From JAFGNB01 sp050304135 (lineage in GTDB: Bacteria; Fibrobacterota; Chitinivibrionia; Chitinivibrionales; Chitinispirillaceae): 64,000 bases of DNA. How positions within the stretch are numbered: position 1 is the stretch's first letter; every line of letters begins with the position of its first letter. The position numbers were made by a program, and so were the translations under genes. Positions 25,088-34,070 of this stretch are shown in pieces. The stretch spans positions 186,001-250,000 of the forward strand of contig JBNLDC010000064.1 in the NCBI GenBank assembly GCA_050304135.1, read 5' to 3'. The notes below the pieces were generated by a model, which saw only the letters and a program-made list of their open reading frames with translations, had not been told where the DNA came from and ran no database searches.

Positions 25088-27655
25088 ATGTCATTTTTTT
25101 CGGACAGTGAGGTTCGGGACCACGCATTCGCCGCAGTATACGATGAGGGTTTTCGTCTGCATGGGAACGGGCGGGTAGGGAACCTCCACTTTATCGGTGA
25201 TGCTATTGTTGCCACGGTGAACGACGGGACACTGTTTCGTGTGGCGATCAGCAGAGCGGATCGGAAGCTGCAGTTCAGCTGTACCTGCGGTGCCGCACAT
25301 GCGGGAGCCTGTTCGCATGCTGTAGCTTCTATGCTCGCTGCAAACGGCCATGCGGCCATTCAGGTGGGGATCAACTGGGATGACGACCCCGACGATGACA
25401 ACGGTGAGGCTGAGGGCGCTCTGAAGGCTCCGCCAGCTGCCGAAGGGTCGGAGTCTGATCCGGTCCCAGACAAAGAACCTCCCGAGTTTGAGGAAGTTGA
25501 AGAAGAACCTGAAGAGGTGATCGACTATCCTCCAGAAAAACCCTTGCTGCGTCTCTACCTTTCAGAGCGAGAGGGAATGCTCCTCGCGGAATTGCGATTT
25601 GCCTACTACAACGGGATTGTGGAGTTTTCCCGTGCCGACAGCGCTTCCTCGCGGCTCATTGCGGCACAGGACGGCAAAGTATACCGTATCTACCGATCCC
25701 GGGCACGGGAATCGGCAGCTGCAGGAAAACTTGCATCGTTTGATTTAATTCATTACCAGACAGGGTATTACACACCATCGACTGACCCTCGTGACTGGAC
25801 CCTGCACCAGCTTTCGCAACTCTCCGCCGAGGGGTTTGCCATCTACGGGCAGGAGCAGCTCCAGTCGACGCAGGCACGCAAATCGAAGCCACTTCTCGGT
25901 GTTACCGTTTCATCGTCGGATGAGGAAATTTCCTGTTCAGTCCTGCTTTCCGTTGACGGTGTACCGGCTACCCTGGCGGCACTTATCATGGCCATCCGTC
26001 AGAAAAGCCGCTTTATTCTCCTCTCCGACGGCTCGTCAGGTATGATTCCCGAGGCATGGCTCGAAACCTTCTCAGCGCTATTTGCAACACTCGAAACAAA
26101 ACCGGAGAGTAATCGGATCAACTTCAAGGCCTCGCATATCGGTCTTGCCGAAGCGCTTTTCGACATTGCCGATACGTACTCCTGCGATGCCGAATTCCAA
26201 CGTAAAAAAGAGCAGCTGCATACCTTCCGGGGCGTTGTACCACAACCACTTCCAGCGGATTTCAAGGCAACGCTCCGTGAGTATCAGCATGCGGGATATG
26301 ACTGGTTTTACTTTCTGAAAGAGTTCCGTTTCGGGGGATGCCTCGCTGACGATATGGGGCTTGGAAAGACGGTGCAGACACTCGCCCTGTTGCTGAGGGA
26401 GAAACAGCTGGGGGAGGGGCAGCCCTCGCTTGTGGTGGTTCCCAATTCGCTGCTCTTTAACTGGCAGCGCGAGGCCAGGAAGTTTGCGCCATCAATTAAC
26501 CTGTTGATTTATCACGGGAACAGCAGACATACCTACAGCGATATTTTACCCATGGCCGATGTTGTTCTCACCACCTACGGAACGGTGCTGCGCGATTGTG
26601 ACCGGCTGCGGATGGTCCATTTTCACTACGTGATTATCGATGAGGCGCAGGCGATTAAAAATCCGTCTTCGCAGATAAGCAAAGCGGTTCGGTCGCTTGA
26701 TTGCAGTTTTCGGCTTGCACTGAGTGGAACACCGATCGAAAATAACCTGTCTGAACTGTGGTCTCTGGTTACATTCCTTAATCCAGGAATGATAGGAAGT
26801 TACAGTGACTTCGTTAAGGAATATATCAAGCCGGTTGAGCGGGAGATGAATGAGACCCGCCTTGATCTGCTGAAAAAAATGGTCTACCCGATTCTCCTGC
26901 GGAGAACCAAGGCGCAGGTGGCAAAGGATCTTCCTCCGAAAACCGAGATTGTGGTGTACGCGGAAATGGTGCAACGACAACGGACTATGTACGATATCAC
27001 CCGGGAACTTTTTTATGGTCGTATCAAAGATTCTCTTGACCGGGTCGGCATTGAAGGAACGCAGCTGCAACTCCTTGAAGGGATGCTGAGGCTGCGACAG
27101 ATCTGCTGTCACCCCCGTCTCTACGAGATAGCCTACGGCGATGACAGCGGTAAATTCCAGCTGCTTGAAGAGGAACTGCACGATGCGGTGAGCGAGGGGC
27201 ATCGGGTGCTGGTGTTCTCGCAATTTGTTACAGCACTTGAACTTCTGCGCGAACGGCTGCAGTACACCGGGCTCAGGAGCGAAATGCTCACCGGTGCAAC
27301 GCGGGACCGGCAGCGGGTGGTCGACCGGTTCCAGAGCGGGGAGGGTGCTCCCATATTTCTGATCAGTCTCAAAGCCGGAGGGACCGGACTTAATCTCACG
27401 GCAGCCGATTACGTCTTTCACCTTGATCCATGGTGGAATCCGAGCGTGGAGAACCAGGCGTCGGATCGCGCCTATCGGATCGGTCAGACCAGACCGGTGT
27501 TCGTCTACAAGCTCATAACCCAGGACAGTATCGAGGAGCGGGTTCTCGAACTGCAGGAGAAAAAACGGCAGCTTGCCGACAATATCATCCAGACTGAGAA
27601 CTCCTTCTTCAAACATCTCAATAAGGGTGATATACTGCATTTGTTTGAAAAATAA
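25088..27655 (+). CDS. SWIM zinc-finger SNF2-family DEAD-like ATPase
   Basis: An 855-residue protein. The N-terminus carries a SWIM finger (Cys65, Cys67, Cys75, His77: CTCGAAHAGACSH), then an acidic linker (about 95-145). The SNF2 motor occupies about 395-855: Walker A DDMGLGKTVQT near 420, Walker B DEAQAIK near 518, SGTPIENNL near 545, and helicase-C motifs VFSQFVTALELL, LISLKAGGTGLNLT and DRAYRIGQTRPVFVYKLI. Bacterial members of this class (HepA/RapA-related) remodel nucleic-acid-protein complexes such as stalled RNA polymerase; SWIM fingers bind DNA or protein. It is a single transcription unit, ending before the flagellar promoter. Confidence 0.93.
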   Translation: MSFFSDSEVRDHAFAAVYDEGFRLHGNGRVGNLHFIGDAIVATVNDGTLFRVAISRADRKLQFSCTCGAAHAGACSHAVASMLAANGHAAIQVGINWDDDPDDDNGEAEGALKAPPAAEGSESDPVPDKEPPEFEEVEEEPEEVIDYPPEKPLLRLYLSEREGMLLAELRFAYYNGIVEFSRADSASSRLIAAQDGKVYRIYRSRARESAAAGKLASFDLIHYQTGYYTPSTDPRDWTLHQLSQLSAEGFAIYGQEQLQSTQARKSKPLLGVTVSSSDEEISCSVLLSVDGVPATLAALIMAIRQKSRFILLSDGSSGMIPEAWLETFSALFATLETKPESNRINFKASHIGLAEALFDIADTYSCDAEFQRKKEQLHTFRGVVPQPLPADFKATLREYQHAGYDWFYFLKEFRFGGCLADDMGLGKTVQTLALLLREKQLGEGQPSLVVVPNSLLFNWQREARKFAPSINLLIYHGNSRHTYSDILPMADVVLTTYGTVLRDCDRLRMVHFHYVIIDEAQAIKNPSSQISKAVRSLDCSFRLALSGTPIENNLSELWSLVTFLNPGMIGSYSDFVKEYIKPVEREMNETRLDLLKKMVYPILLRRTKAQVAKDLPPKTEIVVYAEMVQRQRTMYDITRELFYGRIKDSLDRVGIEGTQLQLLEGMLRLRQICCHPRLYEIAYGDDSGKFQLLEEELHDAVSEGHRVLVFSQFVTALELLRERLQYTGLRSEMLTGATRDRQRVVDRFQSGEGAPIFLISLKAGGTGLNLTAADYVFHLDPWWNPSVENQASDRAYRIGQTRPVFVYKLITQDSIEERVLELQEKKRQLADNIIQTENSFFKHLNKGDILHLFEK

Positions 27656-27859
27656 AAGGTTATGGCAGAGTATTCTTCTTACCTGCAGGTTCATGTACCG
27701 GTTGAATCGTCATGTCTTCTTCATCGCTCATGCCTGTTTAGTTTAATTCTAAAAACAACAATACGTTACCGCATACCTACCGACTCCTGACTTCTGACCA
27801 CGCAGTAGAGGTGTTTCGCCAATTCTGTCTCCTGTTTAAATATTTAATGGTATAACCGC

Positions 27860-27887
27860 TTAAGTTTCTTCTCCCGCTCACCGATAA
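27860..27887 (+). promoter_or_regulatory. Sigma-28 (FliA)-type flagellar promoter for fliD
   Basis: TTAAGTTT (27860-27867), 12 nt, then ACCGATAA (27880-27887) closely matches the enterobacterial FliA consensus TAAAGTTT-N11-GCCGATAA with one extra spacer base. It lies 46 bp before the fliD ATG, right orientation for a late flagellar gene. A sigma-28 gene is not in the window. Confidence 0.8.
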
Positions 27888-27933
27888 TAGTATAAGAAAC
27901 ATTGGTAATCACTCCCTGAAGGAGCTTCCTGTT

Positions 27934-29904
27934 ATGGGGATTTCAGTAAACGGGCCATCGGGAATAGACACCCAGTACATCATTGATTCTCTGGTTGAGC
28001 TTGAACAGACGAAAGTCACCACCGTTCAGAATCAGAAAAAAGCCTACCAGTTGAAGATCGATGCCTATGCGAAGCTCAAAACAATGCTCTCTGATCTGGG
28101 GACGCGTGCGAGCAGTCTTTCAAAGCTGAGTTCCTTCGATCTTTTCAACGCCACCAGTTCAAACGAAAATGTCGCTACCATTACCGGTGGTGCCGGAAGT
28201 GTGGACGGTACCTACGATGTCCGGGTGTTTCAGCTTGCAGGCAACGAGAAGATGATCAGCGGTGACGGCCTCGTCAACGATCAGACTGTCGCCCTTTCCA
28301 CACTGGGCATCGGTATTGGCACCATGAACATCGATGGCGTCGATATTGATGTCGATGCTGATGACACCCTTCAGGATCTGCGCCAGAAAATCAATTCAGC
28401 AACTGATGCCGATGGAAACCGGATTGGCGTCAGTGCCTCGGTGCTTAAAATTGCCGACGATAACTTTCGCCTGGTGCTCACGGCAAAAGAGTCGGGAAGT
28501 GCCGGGGTTTCCTATAGTGATGTTACCGGTTCTGTGCTGCAGGACCTTGGAATAATTGTTGATGCAGCAGGCGATAAGGGTATTGTATCACAACAACTTA
28601 CATCTGATGTTAATGTCGCGGCTCTGGCCGATGGCGAGAGCATTCAGTTTACTGCAACCGACCGGACCGGTAAGGAGCTCACCGCGAATGTGGTTCGCAA
28701 ACCCGGATCAACCGATGAGGAACTGTTGCAGGATATCGAGAATGCGTTCAACGGTATGGTGACTGCTTCATTTGATGCCGGCACCGGGCAGCTGATTCTT
28801 ACCGATAAAGTTGGTGGATCGTCACAGCTGGCAGTCACGGAAATGACCGTGGCAGGTGCGGCCGCGACTATGAATGTTTCCACCTGGGGTGATGAGGGCG
28901 CCGGTATACTCTCGTTGGGGAAAGACTCCTATTTCAGTATCGAAAATATCTTCATGAGCAACAGCAGCAACACTGCCACCGGTTTTGTGAGTGGCGTAAC
29001 CGTTGATTTTCACCGCATTTCCGCTGAAGAGAGCACGACCCTTACTCTTGAACGCGATAAGGACGGCATCCAGAAAAAGTTTCAGGATATGGTTGACGCC
29101 TATAATGCTCTGGTACGGTTTTCAAAAAGCAGCACCAAAGTTGCTGATCCGAATGATGAGAAGGCAAAGAGTGGGGATCTGGCAGGTGATTCCACGGTGC
29201 GCAGTATTGTCTCACAGATTAACGGGATGTTCCACCAGCAGTTCGATGAACTCAATTCGGTGTACACCAGTTTCAATATGATCGGGCTGAAAACCAACAC
29301 GCAGAGCGGTGAGCTTGAAGTTGACAACGATATGTTCGACAAAGCCATCAACGACCGGTTCGACGAAGTGGTCAATCTTTTCATCACCCTCGGTACCTCC
29401 GACAACAATAACATTGTTCTCGGTACACAGAACAAGGATACCCAGGCGGGGGTGTACACCCTCGAAGAGGTTGATGCCAATACGTTCAGAGCACAACGTT
29501 CCGGCGATACCACCTGGTACACTTCCGAGGTTCGTACGGGTGATATCGTCAGTTTCGAGAACGGACCGCTTACCGGCCTTTCGCTGACGGCTCCTGCCGG
29601 AAGTATCGGCGCAGGCAACAGCGCCACCTTCACCCTCTCGAAGGGGCTCTCGTCGATCATCAGTGATGCGATCGATAATCTGAATGATTCCTCGGAGGGA
29701 CTGGTGAAGTTGCGGACGGAATCCTGGCAGCGCAGTATGGACCGCTCCGACGATAAAATCGCGCAGCTTGAAGACAGAATTGAAAATTACCGTTTGCGGC
29801 TGGTGAAGCAGTTCAGTGCCATGGAGCAGACACTGAGCCAGATGCAGTCGCAAAGTGCCAATATGCTCAATGCACTCAGTTCTTTATCCTATAACAATAA
29901 TTAA
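27934..29904 (+). CDS. fliD: Flagellar hook-associated protein 2 (filament cap) FliD
   Basis: A 656-residue FliD. The N-terminal family domain GPSGIDTQYIIDSLVELEQTK is followed by coiled coil, and the C-terminal FliD_C region (about 330-650) ends with the helical SAMEQTLSQMQSQSANMLNALSS. FliD forms the pentameric or hexameric cap that guides flagellin polymerisation at the filament tip. The ribosome site is GGAG 9-14 nt before the ATG. It is first in a fliD-fliS-fliT cluster and sits behind a sigma-28-type promoter. The variable middle (about 170-320) should be the exposed lobe. Confidence 0.95.
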   Translation: MGISVNGPSGIDTQYIIDSLVELEQTKVTTVQNQKKAYQLKIDAYAKLKTMLSDLGTRASSLSKLSSFDLFNATSSNENVATITGGAGSVDGTYDVRVFQLAGNEKMISGDGLVNDQTVALSTLGIGIGTMNIDGVDIDVDADDTLQDLRQKINSATDADGNRIGVSASVLKIADDNFRLVLTAKESGSAGVSYSDVTGSVLQDLGIIVDAAGDKGIVSQQLTSDVNVAALADGESIQFTATDRTGKELTANVVRKPGSTDEELLQDIENAFNGMVTASFDAGTGQLILTDKVGGSSQLAVTEMTVAGAAATMNVSTWGDEGAGILSLGKDSYFSIENIFMSNSSNTATGFVSGVTVDFHRISAEESTTLTLERDKDGIQKKFQDMVDAYNALVRFSKSSTKVADPNDEKAKSGDLAGDSTVRSIVSQINGMFHQQFDELNSVYTSFNMIGLKTNTQSGELEVDNDMFDKAINDRFDEVVNLFITLGTSDNNNIVLGTQNKDTQAGVYTLEEVDANTFRAQRSGDTTWYTSEVRTGDIVSFENGPLTGLSLTAPAGSIGAGNSATFTLSKGLSSIISDAIDNLNDSSEGLVKLRTESWQRSMDRSDDKIAQLEDRIENYRLRLVKQFSAMEQTLSQMQSQSANMLNALSSLSYNNN

Positions 29905-29918
29905 CGTGGGGGTTAATA

Positions 29919-30338
29919 ATGCAACAGGGTTATGCTGCTTATCGAAACACATCGATTGATACCGCAGATCAGGGAAAACTCATTCTGATCGCGTATGATG
30001 TCGCCATCAAACACTGCAAGCTGGCGATCGAGAAATTTGAGATGGTCGAAAAAATCGAAGAGCGTACCAAACATCTCTTCAAAGCACAGGATGCCGTATC
30101 GGAGTTGCTGGGTGCGTTGCATATCGAAGTGGGAGAGGTTGCACAGAACCTGTATAAATTGTACGATTATATTCTCCGCTCACTGGTTGATGCGGGAGTG
30201 AAAAACAACAAGGGAAAAATTGTGGAAGTTGTCGGGTATCTGGAAAACCTCAGAGACGCCTGGAGTGAGGCTATCCTCAAAGTCAAGAGTGAGTCGGCCC
30301 CCGCCGTCAGCGCGGGTAACGTGGCGGTACAGGGATGA
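29919..30338 (+). CDS. fliS: Flagellin chaperone FliS
   Basis: A 139-residue, mostly helical protein with the FliS pattern YAAYRNTSIDTADQGKLILIAYDVAI and LLGALHIEVGEVAQNLYKLYDYILRSL. FliS binds the C-terminus of flagellin in the cytoplasm and keeps it from polymerising before export. It starts 14 bp after fliD with GTGGGGGT as ribosome site, and its stop overlaps the next start (ATGA, 30335-30338). Confidence 0.94.
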   Translation: MQQGYAAYRNTSIDTADQGKLILIAYDVAIKHCKLAIEKFEMVEKIEERTKHLFKAQDAVSELLGALHIEVGEVAQNLYKLYDYILRSLVDAGVKNNKGKIVEVVGYLENLRDAWSEAILKVKSESAPAVSAGNVAVQG

Positions 30339-30715
30339 GTTTCACGATTGACGGCACTGCACTGCTCGGTAAAATCCGGGATCACTATCAGGACATCCAG
30401 CTGCTGACCATGCACTGCTGCAGCGAGATCTCTCCCGAGGCGATCCCCGAGATGATCCGGGAACGTGCCGATCTCATGAGCAGGATTGCCGCACAGGAGC
30501 GCCAACTGCCGGATGAGTTTTTTACCGGCGAGAAGAGCGACGAGGTGAAAAAAATACAGGAAGAGATCACCACCACCATCGAGAAAATTCTGTCGCTGGA
30601 TCATCAGGTGGAGCAGGTTATTCAGGACAATCTGGGCAGGATAAAAAAGGATCTTACCGTTTTATATACCACATCGCGTGCCGCTTCGGCATATACCTCG
30701 CATAGCCGTTCTTAG
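30335..30715 (+). CDS. FliT-like flagellar chaperone candidate
   Basis: A 126-residue all-helical protein, translationally coupled to fliS by an ATGA overlap. Long amphipathic helices (about 15-35, 38-60 and 65-115: DEVKKIQEEITTTIEKILSL) match the size and build of FliT, which chaperones FliD. Sequence identity to FliT is too low to see by eye, so the call rests on position and architecture. The closing residues are Ser/Ala/Tyr-rich. A GTAGAGACGCC palindrome follows 31 bp downstream and may end the transcript. Confidence 0.65.
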   Translation: MSFTIDGTALLGKIRDHYQDIQLLTMHCCSEISPEAIPEMIRERADLMSRIAAQERQLPDEFFTGEKSDEVKKIQEEITTTIEKILSLDHQVEQVIQDNLGRIKKDLTVLYTTSRAASAYTSHSRS

Positions 30716-30746
30716 AATTCAAATCAGTCAGTTTTTCGGTACACGT

Positions 30747-30775
30747 GTAGAGACGCCATGCCATGGCGTCTCTAC
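30747..30775. repeat. Palindromic element of the GTAGAGACGCC family, copy 1
   Basis: GTAGAGACGCCATG and its exact complement around a single C (14-bp arms). It lies between the convergent fliT-like and hisS genes, so it could terminate both. Related copies occur at 36071, 41638 and 47107. Confidence 0.85.
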
Positions 30776-30783
30776 GATACGGA

Positions 30784-32070
30784 TTATTGCAACAATTCCC
30801 TGATTTTATCGATACAATCCGCCAGTGCAACAGTCGTTTCCTGACCGTCGGCCATCCGTTTGATTTTCACCGTGCCATTCGAAAGTTCCTCGCCACCGTA
30901 GAAGAGGGTTACCCTGGCACCGGTGGCGTCTGCCTGCTTGAGCTGTTTGCCGACACCGACCTGTTTCAACGGAAATTCACAGGCGAACCCTGCGGTGCGG
31001 ATCGTCTGTGCCATGGCGATACAACCGTCGAACCCTGCATCATCGAGAGCAACAATGAACACCGTGCAGCGAGAGGCAGGCGGGGGAAGGAGCCCCTTCT
31101 CGGAGAGCAGGTCGCCCAGTACCACATCTCCTGCGGCGAACCCAACCGCCGGGGTGGGAGGACCACCGTAGAGTTCCACGAGTTTATCGTACCTGCCGCC
31201 ACCGGCAATCGCACGCATGGTGGTGCCGAGCGCGAACACCTCAAAAACAGTACCGGTGTAATAGGCGAGGCCCCGCACAATGCCGATATCAAAACTGGCG
31301 TATTCCTTCATTGCATAGTTATCGAGCAGATCAAACAGACGCAGAAGTTCAGCGAGGGCGGGTGTTTCACCGGCAATCTTTTTTATCGCATCAAGTGACT
31401 GTACCGCAAAAAGGGCATTGATCTGCGTGCGGAGGGATTCTTCCGGAACGATTTCGGCAAGATCATTCTGATACGCCTCCGGGGCGATCTTGTTTTTCCG
31501 GTCAAGCAGGGCGTAGAGTGGTGCAAACTGTTCCACAGGGAGACCAATCGCCACGAAGCACTCTTCGAGCAGGGTCCGGCTTGAAATCCGTACCTGAAAA
31601 TCATTGGCACCAAGCCCGAGGTCACGCATCATATCGATAACAGCGGCAATGAGTTCCGCGTCTGCGCTAATCTCGTTGCTGCCGAGAATATCCATGTTGA
31701 GCTGGAAGAACTCCCGCAGCCGCCCCTTCTGCATTTTCTCGTACCGGAAGAGCCGTGGAATGGAGTACCAGCGGACCGGCCGTTTGAGCGCCTGCCCTTT
31801 TGCGGCAACCATCCGGGCGAGTGAGGGGGTCATTTCCGGTCGCAGGGCGATCATCCGACCGCCTTTGTCTTCGAATGCGTAGAGCTGCTTCTCGATCTCG
31901 GCACCGGATTTCTGCGTATACACTTCGAGGTGTTCGAACATGGGGGCTTCGTACGGCTCAAAGCTGTAGCGGCGGCAGGTTTGTTTCCATGAATCAAAAA
32001 GGTATTCCTGAAACGACATCAGTTCCGGATAGAAATCACGCGTGCCTTTCGGGCCCGGTTGGACGGCCAT
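30784..32070 (-). CDS. hisS: Histidyl-tRNA synthetase
   Basis: A 428-residue class II synthetase that charges tRNA-His. Motif 1 region GPKGTRDFYP, motif 2 FRYEKMQKGRLREFFQLNMDI, histidine-binding LAYYTGTVFEVF and motif 3 AGGGRYDKLVELYGG are intact, followed by the C-terminal anticodon domain (about 330-428). Ribosome site: AGGAG 4-8 nt before the ATG. The first 37 codons plus 52 bp of leader are duplicated at 35888-36052, the only known disturbance; this copy is complete. Usual family length. Confidence 0.96.
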   Translation of the reverse strand: MAVQPGPKGTRDFYPELMSFQEYLFDSWKQTCRRYSFEPYEAPMFEHLEVYTQKSGAEIEKQLYAFEDKGGRMIALRPEMTPSLARMVAAKGQALKRPVRWYSIPRLFRYEKMQKGRLREFFQLNMDILGSNEISADAELIAAVIDMMRDLGLGANDFQVRISSRTLLEECFVAIGLPVEQFAPLYALLDRKNKIAPEAYQNDLAEIVPEESLRTQINALFAVQSLDAIKKIAGETPALAELLRLFDLLDNYAMKEYASFDIGIVRGLAYYTGTVFEVFALGTTMRAIAGGGRYDKLVELYGGPPTPAVGFAAGDVVLGDLLSEKGLLPPPASRCTVFIVALDDAGFDGCIAMAQTIRTAGFACEFPLKQVGVGKQLKQADATGARVTLFYGGEELSNGTVKIKRMADGQETTVALADCIDKIRELLQ

Positions 32071-32122
32071 GACTGCTCCTTTACATTTTCGGTAAGAACG
32101 GGGTAAAAATACATTGTTGGAG
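31958..32122. repeat. 165-bp direct repeat, left copy (hisS 5' end and leader)
   Basis: Identical to 35888-36052 except two substitutions (32041 C/T, synonymous in hisS; and 32094 A/G in the leader). Both copies have the same orientation and lie 3930 bp apart, bounding the two-gene module at 32123-35887. Confidence 0.95.
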
Positions 32123-32420
32123 TGAAAATATTAAGAAGGTTACGGGGAAAAATGGGTATGGCGTATTATGGGGTAAGTAATTGTTGGGTCCTTTTATTCA
32201 TCGTCACTTCAATTAAAAAGTCATCTGGTAATTCAGAAAACTGGGTGTTGTATCTATATACCTATTACTTTGTTTAATTGGTATTACATAAGGAAATATA
32301 AAGAGTTACATTTGAACAATTACTTGATAGACATACTTATCATATATATATTATCTGTACCTATCATTAGATTTTGATGCATAAATTTATCACTCTCACA
32401 TCTACCGTCAGGGTATTTTC
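32123..32420. other. AT-rich intergenic left end of the surface-protein module
   Basis: Clearly AT-richer than the housekeeping DNA beside it (for example ACTTATCATATATATATTAT near 32335-32355). It probably contains the promoter of the Ig-like gene. No inverted terminal repeats or integrase gene were seen at this boundary. Confidence 0.55.
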
Positions 32421-33992
32421 ATGAGAAACAACACCGTTGTCAACTCAATTTTTAGGATTGCAATTCTTGTCGTAAATTTTTTCTGGTATTTCTGTGTGGT
32501 TCCACAGGATCCTGACACCTTACAACCAAATAACCTTTCCTACGATTCCACAGAATACACGTTTTACATTGATGAGTCATTTCCAGAAATTTCTCCTGCG
32601 TATGAAGAGGGAGAACCTGATTCATTTGTAATTAATCCCCCCCTGCCCAAAGGCTTGTTTTTCAACAAAGAAACAGGTGTTATTTCGGGAATGGCGAAGG
32701 ATACAATATCTACCACAACTTTTACAATATCTGCTGGAAATAGAAACGGTACGGATTCAATCACGATAACAATCACCGTGCTTGCTCCACCTGAATTTAT
32801 TGTACAGCCGGAAGATGTGGCTGTATTCAAAGGTGAATCAGCCCTTTTCAGTGCTGTTGCAGCAGGTGCGGAACCGTTGACGTACCGGTGGACTAAAGAT
32901 ACCTCAGAAATTGAAGGCGCCGATTCAACCAGATTGGATATTGATGATGTGCAGAAGGAGGATACCGGCTACTACTGCTGTTTCGTTACCGATGTGAATG
33001 GTCGGGAGGCGAAAAGCAATATCGTCAGGTGCATTATTTCTACCGATACCACGCCACCGGTGATCATTATTTCTCCTTCCACCCAGTCAGCCGTTACCGG
33101 TGAAAATGTGGCATTTACGGTTACCGTAAATGGTGTCAGTCTCTCATATCAGTGGTGGAAAAACGGTAAAGAAATCGAGGGCGCGGCACTTAATTACTAT
33201 CAGATTGACAGTTTTACCGTAAACGATACCGGTATCTACCGGGTGATCGTGACAAATAAATATGGCAGTGATACTTCACAGAATGCACATCTGATAATCG
33301 GTGAAACATCGGCCATTATACATGAAATTAATCTATCGATCGAAGGAAACGGCCGTGTTAAATATCAGAACCGTTTTTATGCAACCGACACCACGCTTAC
33401 GCTTGCCAGGGGTGCGACGGCGACAATGCATTTTCTACCGGACTCAGGATATTTCCTACGTGACATTTCGGTAAATGATACCACCGACAGCACATTGATA
33501 GTAAACGGATTTTTGTTAATCGAGGAAATATTCGAGGATTGCAGTATTGCAGTTGCATTCGATACTGTTCAAAGCGATTTCTTGGTTCCCGACAGTTTTT
33601 CATTGAAAATAACGGTAAACGATACGACCGCCGGCTCAGTTATCATTGAGCCATTGCAGGATAGATACGAAAAAGGGGATACCGTAACACTGACTGCGGT
33701 ACCGTGGATCGGAAATGTATTTACCGGCTGGAGTGATTCCTCCAGGGATACAATCAATCCGATAAAGGTTATCATAGTAAAAGACGATACGCTCCAGGCG
33801 ATCTTCGGACCGGACCCAGAAATTGAAGAATGGTCCGTTTTGCCGGGGGTCAGTCTCAATGCGCTCATCGCTCAACTTTCGGGAAGCCCGATTCCCGGTG
33901 CTATTATAAAGCCAGAGCCGGGTGAATATGATGAAAACACCGTTATTATTGAAGGTGATGTGGACGTAGAGATCTATCGGAGAGCTCCCTGA
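32421..33992 (+). CDS. Multi-domain Ig-like surface/secreted protein
   Basis: A 523-residue protein with an N-terminal hydrophobic segment (about 8-27, no clear cleavage site). A putative-Ig (He_PIG-like) domain follows (about 38-122: PPLPKGLFFNKETGVISG). Then come two immunoglobulin I-set-like domains (about 124-205 and 212-296), each with the WTKD/WWKNG Trp and DTGYYCC / DTGIYRV motifs. Two beta-repeats of the divergent InlB type close it (about 300-385 and 395-470: VTLTAVPWIGNVFTGWSD). Such domain strings serve adhesion or display. It lacks the sorting tail of other secreted proteins here. It sits in the module flanked by hisS repeats, upstream of the S74 protein gene, on the same strand. 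Confidence 0.72.
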   Translation: MRNNTVVNSIFRIAILVVNFFWYFCVVPQDPDTLQPNNLSYDSTEYTFYIDESFPEISPAYEEGEPDSFVINPPLPKGLFFNKETGVISGMAKDTISTTTFTISAGNRNGTDSITITITVLAPPEFIVQPEDVAVFKGESALFSAVAAGAEPLTYRWTKDTSEIEGADSTRLDIDDVQKEDTGYYCCFVTDVNGREAKSNIVRCIISTDTTPPVIIISPSTQSAVTGENVAFTVTVNGVSLSYQWWKNGKEIEGAALNYYQIDSFTVNDTGIYRVIVTNKYGSDTSQNAHLIIGETSAIIHEINLSIEGNGRVKYQNRFYATDTTLTLARGATATMHFLPDSGYFLRDISVNDTTDSTLIVNGFLLIEEIFEDCSIAVAFDTVQSDFLVPDSFSLKITVNDTTAGSVIIEPLQDRYEKGDTVTLTAVPWIGNVFTGWSDSSRDTINPIKVIIVKDDTLQAIFGPDPEIEEWSVLPGVSLNALIAQLSGSPIPGAIIKPEPGEYDENTVIIEGDVDVEIYRRAP

Positions 33993-34070
33993 TCCACTCG
34001 TGGCTGGAACTGCAACAGAACCGAAAATAATCAGAATACTTTTTCCTCTTTTAATCCTAAGGGGTAATGA

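Noticed and set aside
26546..27694. Long minus-strand open frame (382 codons) inside the SNF2 gene
   Set aside because: It is antisense to conserved helicase motifs, has no ribosome site or family signature, and is explained by codon bias of the true gene.
29100..29853. Minus-strand frames opposite fliD
   Set aside because: Antisense shadows of a well-supported flagellar gene.
30763..31398. 211-codon plus frame opposite hisS
   Set aside because: Antisense to conserved histidyl-tRNA synthetase motifs; no independent evidence.
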